A stretch of 51,212 nt of DNA from an uncultured Eubacteriales bacterium (GCA_900546615.1 URDJ01000019.1:1-51212), one strand, 5' to 3'; shown: positions 31,772 through 39,801, numbered from the stretch's first letter. A program made the numbers and translations. Notes: a model not told the origin generated them from the letters alone.

Positions 31772-32383
31772 ATGGATGTTACCGCAGAAAGATGCGAGCA
31801 GGTGATTTCAGACTTGAAGCGCATATCGGTGCAGGACGCGCATCGCTGCCTTGGCTGTGGGCGTGAGCACAACTGCAGCCTCCACGGCTGCGCCATAATC
31901 CGCGACGCAGTTGACCTCATACAGTCACTGTCAGCTCGGTCAGCTGCAAAGCGGACGACGATAATGCCGAATGACATCGTGCTGCATGTGCCGTCGGGTG
32001 AAAAATGGGCCGTATGCGGCGTGGATCACATACGAGGTGAGCTTGTTCCCTACGGATATCCGTTCCCGACCATCGCACAAATTAGTGACTGTGTCTTGCT
32101 CGAACTGTGTTATGAACAGATGGGACAGACCCGCGAGGCAGCTCAAGAGCTTGAAAAATGCGGACTTCACAGGTTTATTGACCCGTGCTGGCTGATAGCC
32201 CAGGCTTACGACAGCGCTGAGCTATACAGAGAATCATTCGACGATTTGATGTCAAAGGGGAACTGCAACAACTGTGTAAAAAAACAATGGTGCGGGTCGG
32301 CAGCAAAGCCGGGAGAAACGGTCAGGGCAAATTGCCCGCTGTACGCAGCTCCCGCCGAGGAGGAAGCCAATGCCGAAGAATAA
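31772..32383 (+). CDS. Cys-rich protein of unknown function (203 aa)
   Basis: ATG 31772 after GGAGG. N-terminal Cys/His group (CLGCGREHNC, about 27-36), middle segment MPNDIVLHVPSGEKWAVCGVD common to phage hypothetical proteins, and a C-terminal Cys cluster (CNNCVKKQWC). The pattern suggests two small zinc sites. Overlaps the next gene by 14 bp. The middle segment recurs in Clostridia phage accessory proteins without a known role. Confidence 0.7.
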   Translation: MDVTAERCEQVISDLKRISVQDAHRCLGCGREHNCSLHGCAIIRDAVDLIQSLSARSAAKRTTIMPNDIVLHVPSGEKWAVCGVDHIRGELVPYGYPFPTIAQISDCVLLELCYEQMGQTREAAQELEKCGLHRFIDPCWLIAQAYDSAELYRESFDDLMSKGNCNNCVKKQWCGSAAKPGETVRANCPLYAAPAEEEANAEE

Positions 32384-32528
32384 ACGCCTGGTGCGGCTGA
32401 TCATCCGCGTCACCCCTCAAACTGCCTGGCACATCCGAGAGCTCACCCGGCTCTGCGGCTACCGCGAACCCGGCCGAGTCATAGACAAGCTCGTGCGGGA
32501 TAAGGCCGTGCAGATGAGGTCACAATAA
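32370..32528 (+). CDS. Small basic protein, possibly ribbon-helix-helix (52 aa)
   Basis: ATG 32370 with GAGGAGGAA (about 32357-32365) upstream; stop TAA overlaps the methyltransferase start (TAATG). The basic beginning KNKRLVRLIIRVTPQTAW followed by two helices (HIRELTRLCG and EPGRVIDKLVRDK) looks like an Arc/MetJ-type ribbon-helix-helix DNA-binding fold. The call is by eye. It may regulate the methyltransferase gene it overlaps. Confidence 0.6.
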   Translation: MPKNKRLVRLIIRVTPQTAWHIRELTRLCGYREPGRVIDKLVRDKAVQMRSQ

Positions 32529-34081
32529 TGGACGAGCTTATAGTCGACAGCTTTGCCGGAGGCGGCGGAGCGTCTACGGGCATTGAGCTGGCAACCGGGC
32601 GGCCGGTCGATATCGCTATCAACCACGACCCGGGCGCGATACTCATGCACAAGACGAATCACCCGCACACTGAGCACATTCAGGCCAGCGTGTGGGATGT
32701 CGATCCCGTGGAGGTCTGCGCCGGCAGGCCGGTGGGCCTGCTGTGGGCCTCCCCGGATTGCAAGCATTTCTCCAAAGCCAAGGGCGGGAAGCCCGTGGAC
32801 AAGAACATCAGGGGCCTCGCCTGGATCGTCCTGCGCTGGGCGGGAACGGTGCGGCCGCGGGTGATCATCCTGGAGAACGTGGAGGAGTTCCAGACCTGGG
32901 GACCGGTGCGTCGTGGACGCCCGGTAAAATCAAAGGCCGGACAGACATTCACAAAGTGGCTGGGGCAGCTCCGGGACTTGGGGTATGACGTCGAGTGGCG
33001 CGAGCTGGTGGCTGCGGACTATGGCGCGCCAACAACGCGCAAGCGGTTTTTTCTCATTGCCCGCTGCGACGGGCGGCCCATCGCGTGGCCGGAGCCTACC
33101 CACGCGCCGGCTGACAGCCCGGAGGCGAAGGCGGGGCTGAGAAAGCCGTGGAGGAGCGCGGCGGAAATCATTGACTGGTCGCTGCCATGCCCGTCCATCT
33201 TTGACACGCGGAAGGAAGTGCGTGATAAGTACGGCCTCACCGCACAGCGACCACTCAGCCCAAACACCATGCGGCGTGTCATCCGCGGCGTGGACAAGTT
33301 TGTGATTAGGTTGTCGGCACCGTTTATTGTTCCAGTGGGGTACGGAGAGGCACCGGGACAGCTGCCGCGCGTGCATGACATGGGTAGGCCACTGCCAACA
33401 GCGGTGGGCGCAGGCAAGCACGGAGTTTGCCAGCCCTACATCATCCAGTATCACACGGAGCGGCACGAGCATGTCCGGGGGCAGAACGTGACAGAGCCAC
33501 TGATGACAATAGACGCCGCCAACCGTTACGGGCTGGCGGCGGCATCGCTGACTGCATATTACGGCGCTGAGCGCCATGGGCAGGACGTGACGGCCCCTCT
33601 GCGCACTGTTACAGCGCGAGACCGCGCAGGCCTGACGCTTGCAAGCCTGGTCAAGATGAAGGGCACAAACCTAGGCGGAGCGGTCTCCGAGCCGGTGCAG
33701 ACCATCACCGCGGGCGGAGGTCATCATGGCGTGGTCACGACAGAGGTGCGGAAAGCGGAGCCGGGCGCAGAACTGCACAACTGGCCGAAGATTCGCGGAC
33801 TGCTCAATATTTACTGCGGGTACGCGCTGGCGGATGACGAGGTGCTGCTGCTTGAGCTTGGCGGCGCGTGGTATTTCATAGCCGATATTGGCCTGCGCAT
33901 GCTGATACCGAGGGAACTGTATCGTGCCAACGGCTTCCCGGACTACTACATCATCGACCGGGACTACACCGGGCGGAATTATCCGAAGTCTAAGCAGATC
34001 GCCCGCTGCGGCAACGCCGTGCCGCCGCCCTTCGCAGAGGCCCTCGTGCGCGCAAACCTGCCAGAATGGTGCGAGAGCTGA
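32528..34081 (+). CDS. Phage C5-cytosine DNA methyltransferase
   Basis: 517 aa. C5-MTase motifs in order: I VDSFAGGGGAS (6-16), IV SPDCKHFSKAKGG (PC motif as PDC), VI ENVEEF, VIII TRKRFFLI, and X RCGNAVPPPFAEALV. The S-P-D-C variant with KHFSKAKG is a recognisable phage subgroup. Between VIII and X lies a target-recognition region with repeated segments (EPLMTIDAANRYGL, APLRTVTARDRAGL, EPVQTITAGGGHHG). It methylates cytosine in phage DNA, probably to evade host restriction. No restriction enzyme is nearby, so it is an orphan. Confidence 0.93.
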   Translation: MDELIVDSFAGGGGASTGIELATGRPVDIAINHDPGAILMHKTNHPHTEHIQASVWDVDPVEVCAGRPVGLLWASPDCKHFSKAKGGKPVDKNIRGLAWIVLRWAGTVRPRVIILENVEEFQTWGPVRRGRPVKSKAGQTFTKWLGQLRDLGYDVEWRELVAADYGAPTTRKRFFLIARCDGRPIAWPEPTHAPADSPEAKAGLRKPWRSAAEIIDWSLPCPSIFDTRKEVRDKYGLTAQRPLSPNTMRRVIRGVDKFVIRLSAPFIVPVGYGEAPGQLPRVHDMGRPLPTAVGAGKHGVCQPYIIQYHTERHEHVRGQNVTEPLMTIDAANRYGLAAASLTAYYGAERHGQDVTAPLRTVTARDRAGLTLASLVKMKGTNLGGAVSEPVQTITAGGGHHGVVTTEVRKAEPGAELHNWPKIRGLLNIYCGYALADDEVLLLELGGAWYFIADIGLRMLIPRELYRANGFPDYYIIDRDYTGRNYPKSKQIARCGNAVPPPFAEALVRANLPEWCES

Positions 34082-34172
34082 AAGAAACCTGAGAAAAGCG
34101 AGGAAGGGAGAGATATTTGAAGTATTTCAGGAAAACGAGGGACTTTTGAGAACTCCACAATTCATCAGATAT

Positions 34173-34307
34173 ATGTTGACGGATTCTGTTTTGCGCGAGG
34201 CAAAAGGGCACATCGTTTTCTCTGAAAGAAACGCTGGAAAACAAGGCGCTATAATGTTCAGCGCCAGATTATTGATTGCTGTAGAGGAGGACAAACTGCG
34301 TAAATGA
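34173..34307 (+). CDS. Small protein, start uncertain (at least 44 aa)
   Basis: The frame ending at TGA 34305-34307 is open upstream to within the methyltransferase gene, but no ATG, GTG or TTG with a ribosome site lies there except ATG 34173. Upstream codons (VFQENEG, TPQFIRYM) look coding, so the true start may be a rare codon near 34089-34113 or the frame may carry a small lesion. The end overlaps the next ATG (ATGA), which supports translation. No family recognised. Confidence 0.45.
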   Translation: MLTDSVLREAKGHIVFSERNAGKQGAIMFSARLLIAVEEDKLRK

Positions 34308-34510
34308 CTAGCATTGACCGTCTGTTTTGGGCGATGTGGTCTGAACTTGTCGGCTGGACCGCGTGCTGCTGGCTCGATGTGCCGCTTTGCGGGTACATGC
34401 GCATACGCTCATGGACGGGCTATGCCGGAGCTGCGGCGGCGGTGATGGCAATAATCATTACATACCGAACGTCGGCAAATTGGAAGGGGAGACTGCCTTG
34501 TGAATGCTGA
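34304..34510 (+). CDS. Small membrane protein (68 aa)
   Basis: ATG 34304 overlaps the preceding stop. Two hydrophobic segments (about 5-28, LFWAMWSELVGWTACCWLDV, and about 38-52, YAGAAAAVMAIIITY) separated by a basic turn; likely a two-span membrane protein. It ends within the start of the Cys-rich gene (11-bp overlap). Function unknown. Confidence 0.55.
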   Translation: MTSIDRLFWAMWSELVGWTACCWLDVPLCGYMRIRSWTGYAGAAAAVMAIIITYRTSANWKGRLPCEC

Positions 34511-34700
34511 GCGGCATATTACGCTGTGCGTGGCTTGCAGCCCAAAGTTTGAGGAAGTGACCGAGCTCGACGCGGATAAACCCCTGAGCAGAATCCGCTG
34601 TGCCTGCTGCGGGCGGTCTCGGGATGGATACTCATATGCCGTGCGTATACGAAAATCTGTTGAAGACAGGAGGGAAATCGGTGCCAAGGATAAAGTTTAG
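34500..34700 (+). CDS. Small zinc-finger-like protein (66 aa)
   Basis: GTG 34500, GGGGAG nine bases upstream. Cys pairs CVAC (about 10-13) and CACC (about 34-37) suggest one zinc-ribbon. A polar, basic C-terminus follows. Part of a run of overlapping small genes (34304-34929). Function unknown. Confidence 0.6.
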   Translation: MNAERHITLCVACSPKFEEVTELDADKPLSRIRCACCGRSRDGYSYAVRIRKSVEDRREIGAKDKV

Positions 34701-34929
34701 GCTTGCGTCAGACGCCGACGGGCGGAACGTTGACTGTAAATCATTTCGCCTGCTGCCGGGCGGCAGCGCCGTGTGCGACATCCTCAACCACCCTTGGTGC
34801 GTAGCCAGGGGATCGGCCGGGCCGGAAGGCTGCTCGTTTCGGCAGTCTCGGGAACAACAGAAAAGGGAAGGCGAGGCTGCGGCCTCGCCTTCGCGCGTAA
34901 AGGGGGGCGGCCGCCATGGCAAAGACTAA
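34681..34929 (+). CDS. Small protein with Cys motifs (82 aa)
   Basis: GTG 34681 follows AGGAGGG. Sequence VPRIKFRLASDADG, CKSFRL, CDILNHPWCV; Cys residues spaced at about 19, 32, 39 and 51. The C-terminal third is a hairpin-forming region (GGCGAGGC/GCCTCGCC near 34870-34888) coding Gly/Ala/Arg. Overlaps the Rep-like gene by 14 bp. Function unknown. Confidence 0.5.
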   Translation: MPRIKFRLASDADGRNVDCKSFRLLPGGSAVCDILNHPWCVARGSAGPEGCSFRQSREQQKREGEAAASPSRVKGGGRHGKD

Positions 34930-35704
34930 ACGCCTCATCACGGTGACAGCCGGTCGGCTCGTGTACGGCGTGTGCTATACCCAGGCCATGGCGGCGGACT
35001 CTCCAAGAGAGCGTGCGGAGAAAGCCAAGTGCAGCAGCGCGGCCAGACAGAAGCTGAACTTCAAAGCGATGTGGAAGCAGCTGCAGCTGCTGCTCTGCGC
35101 CAATTTCAAAAGGCGCGACCTGTGGATCACCCTCGGCTTTGATGACGCTCACCTGCCTCCAAACCGCAAGGCCTGCAAGAAGGTCATGGCCCGATTCATG
35201 GATAGGTTACGGGCTCGGCGGCGTGCGGATGGGGAGGAGCTGCGCTACGTTTATGCGATACATGAGCTCCAGGACGACGGCTCCAGGAGGTATCATTTCC
35301 ACATGGTCATCAATGCCACTTCCGGCCGGGAGGACTATGAGCTGATTCGCTCACTTTGGGATTGGGGCGACAATATAGAGATTTCCCAGCTCTCGGACAG
35401 CGAGCACTACGGCCGCGATGATTTCATGGAGATCGCGCAGTACATGGTACGAGAGCGCAACCCGGACTCTGATTCAAAGGTAATTGCGGTCGGTGATAAA
35501 GGCTATGTCGGATCCCGCAACCTTGCCAAGCCTGTGCGGGAGTCGCAGCTGGTCGACGACAATGTGACTATCACAGCGCCGCCGGGTGCTGTGATCCTGG
35601 ACCGAGACGAGCGGCAGAATGGATACGGCTGCTACACATATATATCGTATCTGCTGCCCGAGCCGCGGCCAGAGCCTGCTCGCAAACGCCGAAAAATCGA
35701 ATAG
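34916..35704 (+). CDS. HUH Rep-like endonuclease (gene II/ORF2-type)
   Basis: 262 aa. WITLGFDDAHLP, VYAIHELQDDGSRRYHFHMVIN and IAQYMVRER form the three Rep motifs: a strand, the HUH motif with His127 and His129, and a candidate catalytic Tyr176 (QYMVRE). This matches REP_ORF2-G2P style proteins of filamentous phage and rolling-circle replicons. Such enzymes nick DNA at an origin and bind the 5' end. In a tailed phage with its own DnaB and ParAB it may help start replication, make a transfer-type nick, or be a domesticated remnant. Start ATG 34916, with GGGGGG at 34901-34906. Confidence 0.75.
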   Translation: MAKTKRLITVTAGRLVYGVCYTQAMAADSPRERAEKAKCSSAARQKLNFKAMWKQLQLLLCANFKRRDLWITLGFDDAHLPPNRKACKKVMARFMDRLRARRRADGEELRYVYAIHELQDDGSRRYHFHMVINATSGREDYELIRSLWDWGDNIEISQLSDSEHYGRDDFMEIAQYMVRERNPDSDSKVIAVGDKGYVGSRNLAKPVRESQLVDDNVTITAPPGAVILDRDERQNGYGCYTYISYLLPEPRPEPARKRRKIE

Positions 35705-35761
35705 CTATTATTTTTTTCTGACTTGGGGCTGTGTATATCTTTAGGCGGGAGGTACGAGAAA

Positions 35762-35986
35762 ATGACGGAAGGTACACGAAAACGCTTGACGCATTTAGGT
35801 GCACTGGGTAAACTGGAAGTGCGAGGAGGACGAATCGTCTGCCCGATATGCGACACCCGCACAGACCAGGTAATACTGCCGGATACTCAGGCGGTGCAGT
35901 TGCCGGTATGGTGCCGCAAGTGTAAGCTCCGGCTTCTCGTGACAATTTCAGACGGCGAGTGCCAGTGCCAAAGTGCCAGTGCCTGA
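35762..35986 (+). CDS. Cysteine-rich KTR-type protein (74 aa)
   Basis: ATG 35762 after GGGAGG. It has the order CPICDTRTDQVILPDT (about 29-44) then WCRKCKLRLLVTI (about 52-64), matching the cysteine-rich KTR family (CPxC, TR, IxxDT, CxxCK) found on conjugative and phage elements of Firmicutes. Four Cys suggest a zinc ribbon. The C-terminus is DGECQCQSASA. Biological role unknown. Confidence 0.75.
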   Translation: MTEGTRKRLTHLGALGKLEVRGGRIVCPICDTRTDQVILPDTQAVQLPVWCRKCKLRLLVTISDGECQCQSASA

Positions 35987-36042
35987 CTTCGACCATGTGT
36001 CGGAGGCAGGCGCTTTTTGTTTGCCGCCGGGAGGTGTGCTGA

Positions 36043-36327
36043 ATGTGGGACGGATACGAGAGCCGACGATGGCGTGCCTATGTCAGACCGCGCATCCTGC
36101 GCCGTGACGGGTACCGCTGCCGCGAGGCGCGGCGCTATGGACGCAACGTTGAGGCTACTGTCGTTCACCACATCTGGCCGGCCGAGGATTGGCCCGAATA
36201 TGCCTGGGCTGACTGGAACCTCCTGAGCCTGTCGGCTGAGGCGCACCGCGCGATGCACAACGACGACGGCAGTCTCTCAGCGCTCGGCGAGTCATGGCGC
36301 CGCCGGACTATCCCCCCCACCCCCTGA
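36043..36327 (+). CDS. HNH endonuclease
   Basis: 94 aa. VVHHIWPAEDWPEYAW, NLLSLSAEAHRAMHN gives H-H...N...H, the HNH core (about residues 45-77). HNH proteins beside the terminase are a common feature of HK97-like phages and help terminase cut cos sites. ATG 36043; the single Cys (about 26) replaces the usual CxxC zinc pair, so the zinc site may be absent. Stop is 81 bp before the first gene downstream. Confidence 0.85.
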   Translation: MWDGYESRRWRAYVRPRILRRDGYRCREARRYGRNVEATVVHHIWPAEDWPEYAWADWNLLSLSAEAHRAMHNDDGSLSALGESWRRRTIPPTP

Positions 36328-36494
36328 GACTGAAAATCTTTGCCCTTGATCACTGGGGCCGGGACTTCTTCCGACAGCGGACAAAAAAATCGAGGGGGGT
36401 AAAATTCGATGCTCAGGAGAAACGGAAACAAGAACTTGCGCGCGGGCAGCGCCCGTGAACGACGCGCCCGCGCGAATGGACCGGAGGCGGTGAA
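36328..36494 (+). other. Gap before terminase with 9-bp inverted repeat, candidate packaging site
   Basis: CGCGCGGGC (36439-36447) and GCCCGCGCG (36466-36474) form a perfect stem with an 18-nt loop, 21 bp before the TerL start. There is an A-run at 36382-36388. Cos or terminase-binding structures often lie here. A 34-aa frame (ATG 36409 to TGA 36513) crosses the repeat, but I do not call it a gene. Confidence 0.4.
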
Positions 36495-38618
36495 TTGGCC
36501 AGAGAGGACATGATCCGCGACGCCATGCGCACCGTGGACACCTACAACGAGATATACGAGCCGACCATCAAGGCCCTGGCCAAGACTGAACGCCAGCTCT
36601 CCAGAGCGGAAAAGGAATGGCGCAAGCAGGGCGGCCGGATGGTGGCTCGCATGACCAACAAGGCCGGAGCCGAGTACATGGCGAAAGACCCGTACTGGTC
36701 GGCCGTCGAGAAGCTGCGTGCGGATGTCCTGGCATTGCGCACTCAGCTGGGCCTGACTCCCGCGGGGCTGAAAAAGGCCAGAAGCGCTGTTGAAGCAAAT
36801 ACCTCGTCGGGAAGCCCGATAGAGGCGCTGCTGGATACGGCCAGGGAAACGGCGATTGCCAAAGCGGCAGACTACCAGGCGGCCGTCGACGCCTATGTTG
36901 AGGGCGTCCTGTCCGGCGAAGTCCCCGCCTGCACAGAGATCCGCCAGGCCTGCGCCAGATATGTGTCCGATTTGGACACGGGGCGCTGGGACTTCCGGGC
37001 GGAAGAGGCCAACCTGATAATCGCGCTCATCGAGACTACGATCTGCCACCAGCAGGGCGAAGATCTTGAGGGCTTGCCCATGCGCGGACGTCCCTTCGAG
37101 CTGTTGCCGTATCACAAGTTCTGCGTTTACAACATCATGGGCTTTTATCAGCCGGGCACACAGCTGCGGCGATATGTTGAGGCCCTGATATTTGTCCCGC
37201 GCAAGAACGTCAAGACCACCTTCGCCGCGGCGCTGGCCTGGGCCTTTGCCCTCTATTACCGGATGTCGGGCTCAAAGGTGTATGAGGTCGGCGGCGCGCT
37301 GAAGCAGGCCCTGGAGGGCTTTGACTTCCTCAAATTCAACGTGAAGCGTCTCGGCATATCCGTAGACGAGGATCCCGACAACGGGCTGCGGATCATAGGC
37401 AGCAACAATGAGCACAGCATATCGGGCGATGTCGGAGACGGGTATATCTCTATCAATGCCCTGGCTACGTCGCCCGACCGTCAGGACTCGTTCAACGCCA
37501 ACGTCATCATTGCCGACGAGATGCATACCTACAAGAGCGCCAAGCAGTACCAGGTGCTCAAGGACGCGACCAAGGCGTACTCCAACAAATTAGTCATCGG
37601 AATCTCGACTGCCGGCTCGCTGGAGCTCGGCTTCTGTGCGCAGCGCGTGGACTTCTGCCGGAAGATCCTCGACGGCACCGTGACTGGGGACATAGCTGAC
37701 CGCACCTTCGTATTCATAGCCGCGGCCGAGCAGGGCGCGAACGGCGAAGTAGACTATGATGACCCGGCTGTCATGCAGGCCTGTAATCCGGGCTGGGGCG
37801 CGAGCATCCGCCCGGCGGACATGATCGCCGACGCGCAGCTTGCCCGCGAGGATCCCCAGATGAGACCGGAGTTCCTGACCAAGAGCCTCAATGTCTTTAT
37901 CCAGTCGCTGCGTGCGTATTTCGACATCGAGGAGTGGCGTGCGTCTGACGCCAAGTATGACTGGACGCTTGACCATCTTGCCAGGCTGCCGGTCGAGTGG
38001 TACGGCGGCGCCGACCTCTCAAAGCTGCATGACCTCACCGCAGCGTGCCTGTTCGGCCACTACCAGGGCGTGGACATCATCGTCCCTCACTGCTGGTTCC
38101 CGCGTCCGGCTGCGCTCGTAAAGGCAGAGCGGGATCAGATACCTCTGTTCGGCTGGCTCGACGACCACTGGCTGGACATGACAAACGACAAGGTCACAAA
38201 TCACGCCGACGTGGTCCGGTGGTTCACGGACATGCGCACGCGCGGTTTCAAGGTGCGCCGGGTGGGACATGACCGCAAATTCTGCCGCGAGTATTACATC
38301 GGCATGAAGGCGGCGCACTTTACCGTCCGTGACCAGCCGCAGACGGCTCTGCTCAAGAATGAGGGGTTCCACTACCTCATGAACTCTGCCAAGGCCGGCA
38401 CGCTGTATTACTGCCACGCTGAGCCGTTTGAATACTGCGTCCAGAACGTCCACGGCGTCGACAAGGCTGATGACGTGACGTATTACGACAAGCTGGCTCC
38501 GAATCTGCGCATAGACGTGTTCGACTGCGCAGTGTTCGCAGCCTGCACCTATCTCATAGATCTCGAAGCCAAAAAGAAAGGCGCCGGCTGGTTCGGCGCT
38601 CAGAAGGAGGGTGATTAA
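36495..38618 (+). CDS. terL: Terminase: small-subunit-like region fused to large subunit
   Basis: 707 aa, longer than the usual 550-600. Residues about 5-100 (YEPTIKALAKTERQLSRAEK, DPYWSAVEKLRADVLALR, LGLTPAGLKKAR) look like the C-terminal half of P27-family small terminase subunits. The rest is the large subunit: Walker A-like PRKNVKTT (235-242), Walker B with Asp341-Glu342 (IIADEMHTYK), and RNase H-type nuclease with ADLSKLHDLTA and FDCAVFAA. The motor packages DNA into the prohead and cuts it. TTG 36495 follows GGAGG. No separate terS was found. Confidence 0.9.
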   Translation: MAREDMIRDAMRTVDTYNEIYEPTIKALAKTERQLSRAEKEWRKQGGRMVARMTNKAGAEYMAKDPYWSAVEKLRADVLALRTQLGLTPAGLKKARSAVEANTSSGSPIEALLDTARETAIAKAADYQAAVDAYVEGVLSGEVPACTEIRQACARYVSDLDTGRWDFRAEEANLIIALIETTICHQQGEDLEGLPMRGRPFELLPYHKFCVYNIMGFYQPGTQLRRYVEALIFVPRKNVKTTFAAALAWAFALYYRMSGSKVYEVGGALKQALEGFDFLKFNVKRLGISVDEDPDNGLRIIGSNNEHSISGDVGDGYISINALATSPDRQDSFNANVIIADEMHTYKSAKQYQVLKDATKAYSNKLVIGISTAGSLELGFCAQRVDFCRKILDGTVTGDIADRTFVFIAAAEQGANGEVDYDDPAVMQACNPGWGASIRPADMIADAQLAREDPQMRPEFLTKSLNVFIQSLRAYFDIEEWRASDAKYDWTLDHLARLPVEWYGGADLSKLHDLTAACLFGHYQGVDIIVPHCWFPRPAALVKAERDQIPLFGWLDDHWLDMTNDKVTNHADVVRWFTDMRTRGFKVRRVGHDRKFCREYYIGMKAAHFTVRDQPQTALLKNEGFHYLMNSAKAGTLYYCHAEPFEYCVQNVHGVDKADDVTYYDKLAPNLRIDVFDCAVFAACTYLIDLEAKKKGAGWFGAQKEGD
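36963..36979. promoter_or_regulatory. Palindrome variant GTGTCCGATTTGGACAC, candidate parS copy 3
   Basis: Matches the other copies except at the two central positions (7 of 8 arm pairs). It codes for V-S-D-L-D-T at terL codons 157-162, parallel to V-S-K-L-D-T in ParB. Confidence 0.45.
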
Positions 38619-39800
38619 TTGCGAGTTAAGCCGGTCCCGCGCTCGCGGGATGCCCCGCTGTCGACCGTGCCGCGATGGATAACGCTGGCCGACACAGAAT
38701 CGGACCTCACTGTACCCGGATATTCGAGGCTCATCGACTCGCCGGACGTTGCCAATGCCGTCGGCATGGTGGCCGATATCATATCCGACGCCACAATATG
38801 GCTCATGGAGAACACCGACGAGGGCGACAAGCGGCTCAAAAACGAGCTGTCGCGCATGATCGATATCACTCCGTACAGTCTGGGGACACGCCAGACCTGG
38901 GTCAGCTGGATAGTGACCACGATGTTCACATCCGGGGACGGCAACGCCTTCGTCCTTCCTGCTTCCCGTAACGGCCGGATAGAGGAGCTGCTGCCCATGC
39001 CGGGCGCGACGACGCTGCCGCAGGACAACGGCCTGAGCTATTCCATCCAATGGCGAGGCCAGATGTTTGCGCCTGATAATGTACTGCACTTCCGGCTGCA
39101 TCCGGATCCGGCTGCGCCGTGGCGGGGCAGAGGCCCGCGCGTGCAGCTGCGCGAGGTACTTAAGAATCTGCGTCAGGCCGCGGCGACCACAAACGCCTTT
39201 ATGTCCTCACGTTGGATGCCGAGCGTGATCATCAAGGTGGACTCCAATTCCGAGGAACTAAGAGATCCGTCTGGCCGCGAGAAGCTGATGCATGAGTACA
39301 TACAGACGCAGCGCGCCGGCGAGCCCTGGATGATCCCCGCGGAGCTCATGGACGTTGTCACGGTCAAACCGCTGTCCCTGGCCGACATTGCGATATCGTC
39401 CAGCGTGGAGATGGACAAGCGCTGCGTCGCGGCTGCAATACGGGTGCCGCCGTATTTCCTCGGCGTGGGGGAGTACAGCGAGGCTGCGTACAACAACTTT
39501 ATCCGCACGACTGCCCAGCCAATAGCGAACGGCATCGCACAGGAGCTTACAAAGAAGCTCCTGATCTCCGAGCGCTGGTACTGGAAGTTCAATACCCGCC
39601 GGTTGTATGCCTACGACCTCAAGACACTAGCCTCGGTCGGCGATGATCAGTATGTCCGCGGCATAATGACGGGTAACGAGGTCCGCGACTGGCTTGACCT
39701 GCCGCCGGAGCCCGGCCTGGATGAGCGCGTTATCCTGGAGAACTATATCCCCGCCGGCATGATCGGCAATCAGAAAAAGCTGCAAAGTGAGGAGGACTGA
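38619..39800 (+). CDS. Portal protein (HK97 type)
   Basis: 393 aa; start TTG 38619 after AGGAGGG (38605-38611). Typical features are SPDVANAVGMVADIISDATI near the N-terminus, LGTRQTWVSWIVTTMFTSGD, ISSSVEMDKRCVAAAIRVPP and the following FLGVGEYSEAAYNN. The dodecameric ring sits at one vertex, is the entry for DNA packaging by terminase and the docking site of the connector. Directly follows terL with no gap. Confidence 0.93.
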   Translation: MRVKPVPRSRDAPLSTVPRWITLADTESDLTVPGYSRLIDSPDVANAVGMVADIISDATIWLMENTDEGDKRLKNELSRMIDITPYSLGTRQTWVSWIVTTMFTSGDGNAFVLPASRNGRIEELLPMPGATTLPQDNGLSYSIQWRGQMFAPDNVLHFRLHPDPAAPWRGRGPRVQLREVLKNLRQAAATTNAFMSSRWMPSVIIKVDSNSEELRDPSGREKLMHEYIQTQRAGEPWMIPAELMDVVTVKPLSLADIAISSSVEMDKRCVAAAIRVPPYFLGVGEYSEAAYNNFIRTTAQPIANGIAQELTKKLLISERWYWKFNTRRLYAYDLKTLASVGDDQYVRGIMTGNEVRDWLDLPPEPGLDERVILENYIPAGMIGNQKKLQSEED

Positions 39801-39801
39801 T

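Noticed and set aside
35571..35996. Minus-strand frames opposite the Rep-like and KTR genes
   Set aside because: No ribosome site or domain; both plus-strand genes have good starts and recognisable motifs.
36409..36513. 34-codon frame before terL as a small terminase gene
   Set aside because: Too short, Arg-rich because it crosses the GC inverted repeat, and the TerS-like part is found inside terL.
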